Positions 1 through 47,621 of a stretch of DNA of 64,000 nucleotides are shown here, piece by piece. The stretch is from Atherinomorus stipes (taxonomy: Eukaryota > Chordata > Actinopteri > Atheriniformes > Atherinidae). Each line of letters starts with the position of its first letter. Position 1 is the stretch's first letter. The stretch spans positions 92,501-156,500 of the forward strand of contig JALJCO010003555.1 in NCBI GenBank assembly GCA_023101725.1. Reading direction: 5' to 3'. The notes under the pieces were generated by a model that ran no database searches, was not told the origin of the DNA, and worked only from the letters and a program-made list of their open reading frames with translations. The position numbers and the translations under genes were made by a program.

Positions 1-815
1 ATACATCTGAGAGTTAGTGATACACCTGAGAGTTAATGTTACACCTGAGAGTTAGTGATACACCAGAGAGTTACACCTGAGAGTTAGTGATACACCTAAG
101 AGTTAATGTTACACCTGAGAGTTACACCTGAGAGTTAGTGATACACCTAAGAGTTAATGTTACACCTGAGAGTTACACCTGAGAGTTAGTGATACACCTG
201 AGAGTTACACTTGAGAGTGATACACCTGAGAGTTACACCTGAAAGTTAGTGTTACACCTGAGAGTTAATGTTACACCTGAGAGTTACACCTGACAGTTAG
301 TGTTACACCTGAGAGTTAGTGATACACCTGAGAGTTACACCTGAGAGTTAATGTTACACCTGAGAGTTACACTTGAGAGTTAGTGATACACCTGAGAGTT
401 AATGTTACACCTGAGAGTTACACATGAGAGTTAGTGACACACCTGAGAGTTAGTGATACACCTGAGAGTTAGTGATAACCTGAGAGTTACACCTGAGAGT
501 TAGTGATTCACCTGAGAGTTAATGTTACACCTGAGAGTTACACCTGAAAGTTAGTGTTACACATGAGAGTTAGTGATACACATGAAAGTTAGTGATACAC
601 CTGAGAGTTACACCTGAGAGTTACACCTGAGAGTTAGTGATACACCTGAGAGTTAATGTTACACCTGAGAGTTACACCTGAGAGTTAGTGATACACCTGA
701 GAGTTAAAGTTACACCTAAGAGTTACACATGAGAGTTAGTGATACAACTGAGAGTTACACCTGAGAGTTAGTGATACACCTGAGAGTTAGTGTTACCCCT
801 GAGAGATACACCTAA
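1..815. repeat. Minisatellite, ACACCTGAGAGTTA-type
   Basis: The window opens inside a tandem array built from a core like ACACCTGAGAGTTA, alternating with spacers such as GTGAT or ATGTT. Single-base variants and missing spacers make the period irregular (about 14 to 20 bases). The left end is cut by the window, so the true length is unknown. No coding potential is visible. Confidence 0.9.
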
Positions 816-3659
816 TAATAGTAACGGGTTAGATTTCTATAGCGCTTTTTAAGGCACTCAAAGTACTCACAGTAGATCCATTCATTCACTCCTCAGTCAT
901 ACTTGGTGATGGTAAGCTACGTTTGTAGCCACAGCAGCCGTGGGGCAGACTGACGGAAGTGTGGCAGCCAAGTCGCGCCTACGGCCCCACCGACCACCAC
1001 CGGAACCATTCACACACATTCATGCACCAGTGGTGCCCCCGATGTTAGATACACCTTAGAGTTAGTGTTGTTGATGTTTTTTCAGAACTCTGATTCTGGT
1101 TATAGTTCCATTGTGGTGGTTCTCCAGAACTCTGGTTCTGGTTCTACTGTGGTGGTTCTCCAGAACTGTGGTTCTGGTTTCAGTTCTCGTGCCACTAGCT
1201 GCGTTTACACGGAGCAATTTTGACCCGATCAAACCTCAATCAGAATGAAAATGCGTCAGGTAAACATGTCAGCTGATCCAATCGGCCATGATAAGGGATC
1301 ATTTTCAGCCCGATGGAGAGGGCTGGTTTAAACCACTTTTTGTAAACACTCATCCCCATCATTTCTGCGGTACGTTGTCTCTGCGTATGCATGGACCAGG
1401 TGTGGATGTGTGATGTAGCCGATTCAGGCAGGAAGCAGAACAGGACTGATACGTTTTTGTTAGAAACCGAAAGAATGAAGGATTATTGAACTTTTCGATG
1501 TTCAAAAGATTATAAATTTAAAAAAAGAAAACCCCTCTTCTTCTGAACTCAGAGCCACTGCACATGTCAAGAGCATTACGACATAAAAATCTGTCCATCA
1601 AGTGAAAACAACTGATGTGATGACTTTTGCCATGTAAATGTGTCAGCTGGCAGCTCTGACCGGGAAGAGTTTTAGTGGGACATTGTTGCTGGGTGTAGAC
1701 ATTTTTCCCTTCTCTGTCCTAACGGTGGCATCAGCTGCCAACAGGAAGGTGTGTGGGGAGCGTCGTCTATCCCTCTGCTTCTGCTGGGGTCTCCACAGGC
1801 CTTTGGACACACTGCTGAAGATGGCTTCATTCTTCTTAAAAAGATGTTGATTATTTACTGTGATTCGCTGCTGCTTGTACACCTAAAAATAAAAAAAATT
1901 GTTTTTAAAAATATTGACGTGTTGCCCCTTTTTGTTAAGTTTCAGTTTTTCATACTAGGGATGATTATGCTTTGTCTATAAGAATGTACATAAAACCGTT
2001 TTTCATATTGTGTAAAACTCTGTGATGTGCATGCTAGCTGAATGTTAGCGCCCTCTGATGGGTGAAACTAATTTAACCCTGAGCTCTCCAGTCGTCGGAT
2101 TGGTCAGTTGCACCCAGTGGAAAGTATATGCCTGAAATCCAGATGATAAGAAACTGAAGGCAGTCCTGTTCACCTGGTCTCAGTCTGAACAGTCAGATCC
2201 TCGGGGCCCCCCGTGCTTTTTGGGGGACCCTTTTAGGGGTCCAGCGACCGCAGTTTTGAACCACTGTGGTAAATGATGTTTAACTGTGTGACCATGATCA
2301 TTCGTGAGGAATGAAAGTTGCATTAAATTGTTTGAGATTAAAGATTACACCAACATTTCCCGTTTTAATTCTTAAATTGTCACTGCTTTTAAATTGTTAT
2401 TACAATTACTGCCCTTCCTCATTTAATCCTCATTTTATCCTTTTGACGTCCGGCTTTGTTATTTCTGTCTCCTTGTCTTGTTTACTTCAACGTGTGCTGC
2501 TGTCTTTCTTGGCCAGGTCGCCCTGGTGAAAGAGGTCCTGATCTCAGTGGGTTTAATCTGGTTAAATAAAGGTTTGATAATAAGAAAATGAATAATTTTG
2601 TGTTTCCTGTTTTATTACTGAACTGGGCCGCCTAGTTTAATCAGGTTTAATCTGCTTCACCACAGTTATCTCTGTGGACAAGCGTCTGCAGATTAAAACT
2701 GGACGTGTGAAACACGACAGGTACGTGCTTTTATTCACTTAGTTTTATTACATGTTTTGTCCTGGAAACCACTGAATCCAGACCAGGTCCAGACCAGGTC
2801 CTGAGATCAGAATAATCCAGTTTTCTGGATCAAATGTTTTCCCTCACAAAAGTTTAACTGAAAGGTTCATCCAGTTAAAATCCAGGGTGGAATTGTGGGA
2901 TGTAATCCAGAACAACCCATGTTCTAGATTGGACCCAACCTGGAAACTCGAACCTGGATTTAATCTGGACCTCCAGCCTGCAGCTCCTCTCTGTAGCCGC
3001 TGGGCGGCGCCATCACACCGCTGAGTCACTGACAACATGAAGGGCTGGAGACACCGGAGTTCTGCCAGAGTTCTGCCGGAGTTCTGATGGAGTTCTGCCG
3101 GTTTGATTCGGTTCTGTCACACCAGAAATGTGAGTCTGAAGCTGCTTTGAACCATCATGGAAAACAAACAAACAAACAAAGAGAAAGAAACAGGGTTTGT
3201 TTAATTGAGCTCTTCTTTCTTTCTTTTGACCAATGTTGTGTTGGTCAGTGAACGCACCACCTAACGAGCCTCTTGCATTTTCTGACATGTCAACACGGAT
3301 CTTTACGTCACTCAAAACCTCCCATTTCCTACTGTACCCGAATGCACCTTTAGAGAGGAAATTTGAGGCGAAAGTTTACTTTACTCCTTTAAAAGTGACT
3401 ACTAAACGCATCACAACTTATCACTTCCCGACTAGAATTGATTAAGGTGATCAGTGACGTCAACTGCAGACAGATTATGGGAAGATGGTTCCTTGAGAAG
3501 CTAAATTGTCCGAGTCGTTGGAAAAACGACGTCATGAAAATGCAGAGTGAAAGATAAATTTATGTTAATTCGCGTCTTTGTCAGTGATGCGTTCACAGTC
3601 TGTTTCTGAGCAGGAAAGTCGCCTTGAGCTGAACTACCAACTGGAGCGGGGACGCTCGC
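816..3659. other. 5' flank of stim1, no gene seen
   Basis: About 2.8 kb without a supportable gene. A small imperfect duplication of a GGTTCTCCAGAACT motif lies at about 1100-1190. The open frames here are short, overlap on both strands and match no family I recognise. AT-rich stretches and poly-purine tracts are ordinary vertebrate intergenic sequence. Confidence 0.5.
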
Positions 3660-3859
3660 AGAAGTTTCAGATTTTCCGGGTCCCTGAACACATCGCCGTG
3701 TTTCCCTCTCTCTCTCGCTCTCTCTGTTTTTTTTTCAGCAGTTTGTGGAGTTGGGGTCGCGCGGCGCAGATAAAACGATCATTCCGCTGTTCATCTCGAG
3801 CGGATCGATGATTCCTCATCACAGCTGATCGATGGATTAGAGGAGCGGCTGCTGCAGAG
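3660..3859 (+). promoter_or_regulatory. Candidate stim1 promoter and 5' non-coding exon
   Basis: This short stretch is richer in CpG than its surroundings, with GCGCGGCG at about 3757, a TATA-like AGATAAAA just after it, and a possible exon ending CTGCAGAG before a GTGGGT donor at 3860. The ATG exon of stim1 (8688) is preceded by a convincing acceptor (CTGTTTGTCTCCTCAG), so an upstream exon is expected. Linking it to this stretch is inference; any other upstream exon would fit equally well. Confidence 0.3.
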
Positions 3860-4349
3860 GTGGGTGATAAAGACTGATGAAGACTGAGGGATTTCTGAGC
3901 TTCTGAACAGCAGAAACAGGAACCGAGACACTAAGGAGGCAGATTAAGAAGCTCTGAAGTGTCGCTGGTTCCTGCTCACGTGCTGCTAATTGGCTCGCTC
4001 TGCAAGTCTGAACGTTTCTGGTTGTTTATGGTGATCAGATTAACCAGGAACAGCTGGTTTGTCTCCGACTGCAGCTACAGAAAGTAAAATGTTCACTTCG
4101 CAGGAATCAGCTGCTCTAAGTTTTTAGAATACCATCAACTTAAAGCGGCCTAAAATGTACCAAACCAAAAGTACTTTACTTTAGAAAAATATTACTCGAG
4201 TAAGTAAAAAGAAATCATCTAAATAATTATTCAAGTAAAGGTAAAAAAAAAAAAAAAAAAAAAAGTACCTAATGAAAAACTACCTAAAGCAACCCTTACT
4301 GATGTTGCATTTGTGACAGTGTGGTCCTGTCACTATGCCTCCTGGCTAC

Positions 4350-4610
4350 TTGGCCACAGGGATGTCCCTTTGGCTGAATGGTCAGCGCTCATGGCCTTCA
4401 CCCGGGAGTCTGGGGTTCAAAGCCCGCCCGGGCCCTCTGTTGCGTACCTTGCCACACATTGTTGCACGATTTTAGGGTAAAATTCTAAATGAGGCAAGTG
4501 TATCTAACTGCAGCTTGCAATCCAGGGGCGTGGCCTATAGTGGGCGTGTCGCATGGTGGGTGGGTCTTGTTAGGTTTAGGGGAAGGGTTATGCCACCCCT
4601 ACATCAGAGG
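4350..4610 (+). mobile_element. tRNA-derived SINE-like repeat
   Basis: The first part has a pol III A-box-like TGGCTGAATGGTCAGCGC and a B-box-like GGGTTCAAAGCCC spaced as in a tRNA. The tail (about 4498-4605) recurs at 8995-9095, sharing GCCTATAGTGGGCGTGTCGC with small changes (GTCC for GGCC). The second copy lacks the tRNA-like head. A SINE is the simplest reading; a true tRNA gene is unlikely because the stem pairing looks poor. Confidence 0.45.
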
Positions 4611-4618
4611 ACTTTTTA

Positions 4619-5682
4619 CAGTTTTTCTCAGTTGCTAAAACACTAAATCTCATTCTCAAAGCCAATTTTTCAGAAGCCTAAACCGAGTTATCAAATCGGT
4701 CCTCTTGTGATCAAAATCTAAAGCACGTTTCACATCACTAGACACTGTTTGCAAACACATTTGCATTGTGATGCACTTGCTCTGCACAATGGTAAACACA
4801 TGTTGCACACTTTGATCACAACTAAGACAGTTGTCAACAGGTAAACAGGTGACTCAAAATTGATTTCACCTTTGGCTGATGATGAGGGAACCAATACAAA
4901 CCAGTTGAGGAAGCTGTGGGAGGTCAAGATTTTGCGATGGATAGAGAAAATCAGAGAGGAAGAGTACGTATAAGAGGTGGTCGAGAAGTGGTAGGAGGGG
5001 GACATAAGGGGGGCAAAATCAGGTCCGATGCAGCGCCGTCATTTCAGATGAAATCTGTGCAACTGTGATCGACCACGTTACAGTGTTACCTCCACCACGA
5101 TGGTTATGTTTTTGGTAGCGTTGGTTTGTTTGTCTGTCTATCAGCAACTTTATGGAAAAAGTTCCAAACGGATTGACCTGAAATTTTTACCAGTCATGAG
5201 CCTCAGCCCAAGAACAAACCCATTATATTTTGGTGGTGATCCAGATCACCTTCTGGATCCAGGATTTTTTTGAAGGATTCTTTATCATTGCGAGATCTGC
5301 TTGGCGGAGGTCTGCGTCTAGTATTTTATGCTATGAGTTCTCTGTGTTGTGACATGATGCATTTGGCCTAATGTAAATTTTAAAAAAAAAACAAAAAAAA
5401 ACATTTTGACAGCATGATGTTCTGAGAACTCTGTTTTTCTTTTTTCCGTCTAGTGTTTCCTGATTGCTCTGTAGCGTTCTTCATTTTGCTGTGCTGGTGC
5501 TGTGAATTGACAATAGTGTTGCTTTTTGAGGCCAGGTGATGCTGTTTTAAGTCAATAACTTCCTTTTGCAGCAAGAAGCAGAGGTTTTGGAAAAGCAGTT
5601 TGAGATATGGGTTTAGTGTTTAAAGTTGTGAAAAACTGAGGGGACATTTCAAAAATTGTGTTTTAGCAATTGAGAAAAACTG
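4619..5682 (+). mobile_element. Tc1/mariner-type element, internally deleted
   Basis: The two ends are inverted repeats (CAGTTTTTCTCAGTTGCTAA at the left, its near reverse complement at 5655-5682), each flanked by TA (4617-4618 and 5683-5684), the target duplication of Tc1/mariner elements. Inside, starting near 4937, the + strand reads like the arginine/glycine-rich N-terminus of a fish transposase family (MDRENQRGRVRIRGG), and breaks down soon after. It is a dead, non-autonomous copy. A separate dispersed repeat occupies about 5085-5330. Confidence 0.65.
5085..5330. repeat. Dispersed repeat nested in the Tc1/mariner copy
   Basis: A block beginning CCTCCACCACGATGG and ending CTTGGCGGAGGTCTGCG interrupts the transposase-like sequence. 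Its style matches an interspersed repeat common in vertebrate genomes (text such as GTGATCCAGATCACCTTCTGG), but I cannot assign a family name. Confidence 0.4.
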
Positions 5683-5684
5683 TA

Positions 5685-7020
5685 AAGATTTAGAAAAGAG
5701 TCCTGGAAGACCACCATCTCACACCAGCTCACATCTAAAGACAGTTTTTAGTTTCAGCCTAGACACACACTGAGACTTTACAAAGACTGGGAATCTTGCA
5801 GGGTCACTATTTACAAGACTACAACTAGATTCTTTCAGCATTTTTTCCCCATCATGCAATTTGTTCCCATCATCATCACATCATCATCATCATCATCATC
5901 ATACATTTTATTTGAAAGCACCTTATCAAAGTGCACAAAGACACAATAAAACCAGATAAAACATTTAAAACAGTAAAAATGAAAAACATAATCTGCTCTG
6001 TAACCGAGAACATTCAGTGACCAGCATGTCTGCAGCACCGATATTTATTTACTGTTTACTGTCAGTAATCTGATTGCTGCTGTGTGTACTGCAGTAAGAT
6101 ATGACAGTGCGGGGTTCGCGTGGCATTCTCCGTGAGTCACGTGACCGCTTTTACATTGAAGTCAGCGTATGCCACAACTGTGTATTTCTATGACCACGAG
6201 TGTGCCGGCAGCTGGCACATCTGGCAACCTCCTGACCTGGCTGTAGGTCAGACTCGCCTAGCAAGCATTGCGGAGCGCTAACTACTGCTAATAGCGATGA
6301 AACAGAGTTCTCTGTTCCTGACAGAGAACTCTGCTGGTTCTGAGAACTCAGCTGGTTGACCTGAACAACCGTTTTCAGAGTGACTATTAAAGAATAATGA
6401 AAGATGCTGCCCTGCAGCTGCATCAGATACGTTTCACCAGCTGGATGCATTACGCACGCAGAGCAGCTTTATGGACTTGGTTCTGAGGCCTAGCCTGAAC
6501 TGACTGTTTGCACAACTCATCAAATGGAAAGTGGACGGAGGACATCAGTTTCTGTCTGTAATGGAAGTGTTGGACTCGACAAAGATGTTTTTCCCAACAT
6601 GGACTGTTTACTGCGCATTCAGGTAACACTGCCTGTTCCAAGATACGATGCTCACAGAGAGACTGAACAGCAGCTCTTGCTCATGTTTGAAAAAGAACTC
6701 AAGGAGAAACTGGACTGATGAAACCAAAAATGCACCAAGCCGCCGTCTTCCCCTTAAACTGCAGGCTGCAGTCCACACAGGTAAACAGCGATGTGGTTCT
6801 GTCTTTCACTGCTGCTGAGTCCGACAGCTTAGATCAGATGGTTAAACAGCTGTTGATCATGGATAATGGATAAGTTATGGCTCTGTGTGCATGAGTGTGT
6901 TATATTTCACAATGTTGGTCTTATTGGGCAGCAATGACAATTGACTGTTCTGGAGGTCAGACCTGTTTCTGCTGCTGTAAGAGCTCATCCAGCTATTGGT
7001 TGTTGATTGTGTTGCATCAC
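5685..7020. other. Non-coding stretch with small microsatellite
   Basis: Contains a short ATC-type microsatellite (5870-5902). A 64-codon open frame at 6524-6718 is not recognisable and has no support from splice sites or neighbours. I see no gene here. Confidence 0.45.
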
Positions 7021-7025
7021 TACAA

Positions 7026-7063
7026 CTTGCAATAATATCAAACATGTTTGATATTATTGCAAG
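7026..7063. repeat. Perfect 38-bp palindrome
   Basis: Nineteen bases (CTTGCAATAATATCAAACA) are followed directly by their exact reverse complement with no spacer. The AT-rich sequence could extrude a cruciform. No flanking element ends are apparent. Confidence 0.9.
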
Positions 7064-7249
7064 CCCAAGACTGGGAGAAGATTGATTTAAATCAGCGTAG
7101 ATTACCATCTCAGATTTAACAATCGCGGCCGTGGGGGTGTGCTACGACTCCAGTAAAACTCCTGAGATTTACTAAAGACTTCCAGTCTTAAGTCTGACCC
7201 AAATGAAATGATCAAGCAGCCTGTTCTGGACAATGACTGACTCATTGCT

Positions 7250-7340
7250 AAGAGTCAGGTGTGTTGGAGCAGGGACACAAGGAAAACCTGCAGCATGGTG
7301 GCCCTGGAGGACCGGAGCTGGACCCCTGCTCCAGGTTTTC
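7250..7340. mobile_element. Fragment of hAT-type MITE
   Basis: The text CAGGTGTGTTGGAGCAGG, AAAACCTGCAGCATGGTGGC and GAGGACCGGAGCTGG resembles the inner and terminal parts of the MITE family seen in opposite orientation at 9224-9390. Only one end is preserved. Confidence 0.4.
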
Positions 7341-7435
7341 CTTTCCTTGTTTGAGCTGTTCTGTGTGTGTGTGTGTATGCTTGATCTTATCCTATGTGGG
7401 TCATTCTGCTGCTGTTGTACCGGACAGGACAAGTT

Positions 7436-7735
7436 AAAGGTGGGAACCAAAGAAGCAGAGGTTCTGCGGTATTGATGGAGATTCTGTAGTATGCGTGTAG
7501 GGTCTGCGGTCTGCATGGAAGTTTTGCGGTGTGGGTGGAGGTTTTGTGGTCGAGGTTCTGCAGTCTGTGTGGAGATTTTGCGGTCTGCGTGGAGGTTTTG
7601 CGGTCTGGGTGGCAGTTCTGTAATCTAAATGGAGGTTCTGCAGTCTGGGTAGAGCTTGTGCTGCCTGGGTGGAAGTCCTGAAGTCTGCGTGGAGGTTTTG
7701 CAGTCTGGGTGGAGGTTCTTCATCACAACTGCATC
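7436..7735. repeat. Minisatellite, GGTTTTGCGGTCTGCGTGGA-type
   Basis: About fifteen imperfect copies of a roughly 20-base unit (GGTTTTGCGGTCTGCGTGGA and variants). It runs directly into a second array with a different unit. Confidence 0.85.
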
Positions 7736-8145
7736 GGGACCACGTGGGGTTCTGCATCAGGACCAAATTTGGTACTGCATTGGGACTAGATCGGGACTGC
7801 ATCAGGGTTAGATCAGAGCTGCATCAAGACTGGATCAGGAATGCATCAGGACTGGATCAGGACTATATTGGGACTGCATCTGGACTGGATCGGGACTTGA
7901 TGGGAACTTCATTTGGACAAGATCAGGACTGGCTCAGGACTTGACCAGTTCGGGTAATGCATCAGGACCAAGTCGGGTCCTGCATCGGGCCAGTATCGGG
8001 ACCAGGTTGGGTACTGCATAGGGACCGGGTCTGGGCTGCATTGGGACTGCATCAGGACTGCATTGGGACCAGGTTGGGTACTGCATAGGGACCGGGTCGG
8101 GGCTGCATTGGGACTGCATCAGGACTGCATTGGGACCAGGTCGGG
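7736..8145. repeat. Minisatellite, GGGACTGCATCAGGACTGGA-type
   Basis: Roughly twenty imperfect copies of a 19 to 21-base unit. In the right half a longer duplicated block containing GACCAGGTTGGGTACTGCAT shows secondary amplification. Confidence 0.85.
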
Positions 8146-8349
8146 GCTGATGTTGCTCTTGAAGCAACAGGAAGTAGATCTCCAGGAACATGATTTTAAA
8201 ATCCAGACTTCAGTGTGATGAAATCTGGAGTTCTTCAGACTCAACACAAAGGAAATTATTTGTTTTTAATCACTCATGTTTTTAGTATTTTTGTTGACGT
8301 AACTTGTTGCTGGTGAAACGGCTGACGGAGGAAGCTCCTGGCAGAGGGG

Positions 8350-8520
8350 GTTGTTCCTGGGTTGGTCCCGCGTTGAACCTGGGTTGGTCCATGCTTGGTC
8401 CAGTGTTGGTCCCTGGTTGATCCCGAGTTGGTCTATGGTTGGTCCAGGGTTGGTTCAAGGCTAGTCCTGGGTTTGTCCCCGGTTGGTCCAGGACTGGTCT
8501 AGGGTTGGAACACCTGCTGG
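8350..8520. repeat. Minisatellite, GGTTGGTCC-type
   Basis: Short degenerate copies of a unit like CCTGGGTTGGTCC, just upstream of the stim1 ATG exon. Confidence 0.7.
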
Positions 8521-8688
8521 ACAGGATGCTGGTTCTGGACCAGCTGGTCTAAACCAACTCGTCAGGAACCAGGTTATCCAGAACCAGCTGGTCTCGAGTC
8601 CAATTACATCTAATCAGCCAATCAGGCAGCCTGAATCAGCAGATCCTGGTGTCCCAGGTCTGACAGTCTTCCTGTTTGTCTCCTCAGG

Positions 8689-45432
<36,744 letters not shown>

Positions 45433-45730
45433 ACACTTTCATTCTTATCACGTAGGGGCTCCTAACTGCTCCACGCTTCTGCTTTCATTCGTTTCTCTTC
45501 AAACAGAGACATAAACCACCAAAGAACCACCGAAGGACTGATATGGTGGAGTGATGGAGGAGTTTTCCTTTTTAATGTCCAGCTACAGGCTGGGAAGCTT
45601 CTGGCTAAACATGAATATGGTTACATCAGTGACAATCAACAGATAATGTTAAATGAGGAACAGCAAAGAGGAAACCTGTGAAGAAATAATACAAATGTAA
45701 AAATATTCAATAAATGGAATATGGAAGAAT
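45433..45730 (+). terminator. stim1 3' UTR with poly(A) signal
   Basis: The stop is followed by about 280 bases of non-coding sequence and a canonical AATAAA at 45709-45714; cleavage is expected within some 10-30 bases. Repeats start soon after, so a much longer 3' UTR is possible but not evident. Confidence 0.65.
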
Positions 45731-45771
45731 GAACTTTTGAAATTTTCTTTGATTTCTGCATCTAGTTGCTG

Positions 45772-46690
45772 CTGAGTGGATTGACCACCCCAGCAGGGGT
45801 GACCCGGCCAACCCCCTGGGGATGGGGCTCGGGGCAGAGCCGCCTTTCCGTACTGTAAGGGAAAGTTGAAAAGGAACATTGAAGAGAGTTCAAGAGGGCG
45901 TGAAAGCGTTAAGAGGTAAACGGACGGTGTCCGTGCAGTCTGCCTGGAGGATTTAACCCGGCTGGTTCAGGGACGGCCGCTTGGGTGCAGAGAATCTCTT
46001 CCCCTGTTCCGCATCTCCTCGTGGGGCACGGCCGAGGTTGGGACCGCTCCCTTCGTTGAGCTGGCCCTCGCCGAGCGCATTTCCTCTGAGGCGGGGCGCT
46101 GCGGCTGACTCTGCGTCGGCCAAGAACGGCTCGGGGGTGAAGGTGGTCCGCAGCTTCGCGGGTGTGTGCTTCGCCACTTTGCAGGCCCGTGGACTCAGTG
46201 TTCACTGCGCCATCTCTTCCTGCGGGGAGGGACGGGGCCCCCTTGCCCCCAATGCAGCTGTCCTCAATGTGCTCCAACCGCGTTGCACTGTCAGGGTGGG
46301 GGCCGGCCCATGTACAACTGTCGCAAGGGGTCAGCGGTGATGTCGGCTAGCCATCTGACCCATGCGCGAGTCAGAGGGCTTGTGAGAAAATCCGAGGCGC
46401 AATGAAGGTGAAGGCCGGCGCGCGCCGGTCCAGGTTGGATCCCGGGCCCCAGCGGTCCCTGGGCGCACCACCGGCCCGTCTCTCCCGCCGCGTCGGGGAG
46501 GTGGAACAAGAGCACACAAGACAGGACCTGAAAGATGGTGAACTATGCCTGGGCAGGGTGAAGCCAGAGGAAACTGATGGAGGCCCGTAGCGGTCCTGAT
46601 GTGCAAATCAGTTGTCCTACCTGGGTATAGGGGTGAAAGACGAATCAAACCATCTAGTAGCTGGTTACCTTCGAAGTCTGCCTCAGGGAT
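45772..46690 (+). pseudogene. 28S rRNA pseudogene fragment
   Basis: Recognisable large-subunit rRNA text in order: GTACTGTAAGGGAAAGTTGA, GTTCAAGAGGGCGTGAAAGC and GAGGATTTAACCCGGC near the left; the divergent D2-like region; then AGATGGTGAACTATGCCTGG, GAGGCCCGTAGCGGTCCTGA and CATCTAGTAGCTGGTTACCT. Many C-to-T changes and small indels relative to the conserved core show it is dead. It covers roughly 0.9 kb of the 5' third of 28S and lies just past the stim1 poly(A) site. Confidence 0.88.
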
Positions 46691-46739
46691 CTGACAGGAG
46701 TATGGAGCTTCAAAATTTCAGAAAGATAAGGTAGTGCTG

Positions 46740-47090
46740 TGCTGTTCAGACTTTCAAATCCAAGCAATAAAATCTTGAACTGGATCCTAAATGTAACAGG
46801 CAGCCAGTGAAGAGTGATGTCATATACTTCCTGTCAGAAGACGAGCTGCTGAGTTTTGAACAGTCTAAAAAGACGGAGCAAAGATTGTTCGATCCCAAAA
46901 TAAAGGGAGTTACAATAAATAAGGCAACACGTGATAAAGGCATGAACAGCCCTGTGAGGGACCGAGTGGGCAAGCATGAGGACACAGGTAATTTCAAAGG
47001 GAAAAAGGGTTTTATTTTACCCCAAAAATCAAGTTTACAAAGTAGGGCCCTTAAAAGAGGTCAAATGAACAAAACCGTACTAAAGTCATA
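46740..47090 (-). mobile_element. LINE-associated repeat fragment
   Basis: Text such as TGGATCCTAAATGTAACAGG and GGCAGCCAGTGAAGAGTGAT is shared in style with the L2-type LINE tail at 58320-58440 (GGCAGCCAGTGTAAAG). No intact frame. Confidence 0.4.
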
Positions 47091-47621
47091 ATGCAAACTT
47101 AAACCAACAAAGAACCAAACTGACATTAACAAAGAACCAAACTGACCTAACAAACATGAAACAAAGGGGAACTTAAATGCTGGCTGATCAGACCAGTCTT
47201 TAACACATGGGGGTAAGACTAACAAACAAATAAACTAACAATGAAAGAAACATAACAAAAGTCAGTTTAATTACTCAACCAAAGAATTACCACAAAGAAG
47301 GAACTAAGTAAATAAACTACTCAAATCCAAAAGAATGTATCTAAATAGAATAAAATAGAATAAACTAAACATCTATCCCCCCTCAACAGGGAGCCAAGTT
47401 GGTGCAGGCCTCTGGCACTTCCTGTGCTGGGATCTTTTGCCCGCACCTGATGCTCATGACTGCCCCCCAGCGGTCGTGGGTCCCCAGCACCGGCAACAAT
47501 AGAAAAAGAGTTAAACAAAAGCAAACAAAGTTGAATACAAATAATATCTAAATGTGCGCGCAAACAAGTAGAATTAAAAGTATTTCAACTAAGTTTAAAG
47601 CAAATGTATATATAAACAATG
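47091..47621. other. Intergenic, no gene seen
   Basis: A-rich sequence with short AACAAAGAACCAAACTGAC duplications (47115-47150) and a block on the - strand that could be LINE 3' sequence. Nothing coding. Confidence 0.4.

Noticed and set aside
1..815. CRISPR-like array of short repeats
   Set aside because: Spacers are themselves repeated and the period is irregular; the genome is vertebrate. It is a minisatellite.
4355..4430. Functional tRNA gene
   Set aside because: Boxes A and B are present, but stem pairing looks poor and the tail matches another repeat copy; a SINE fits better.
6524..6718. Possible last exon of an upstream gene (64 codons)
   Set aside because: No recognisable protein, no matching acceptor or neighbouring exon.
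45909..46648. Several GC-rich frames on both strands
   Set aside because: They are translations of the 28S rRNA pseudogene.
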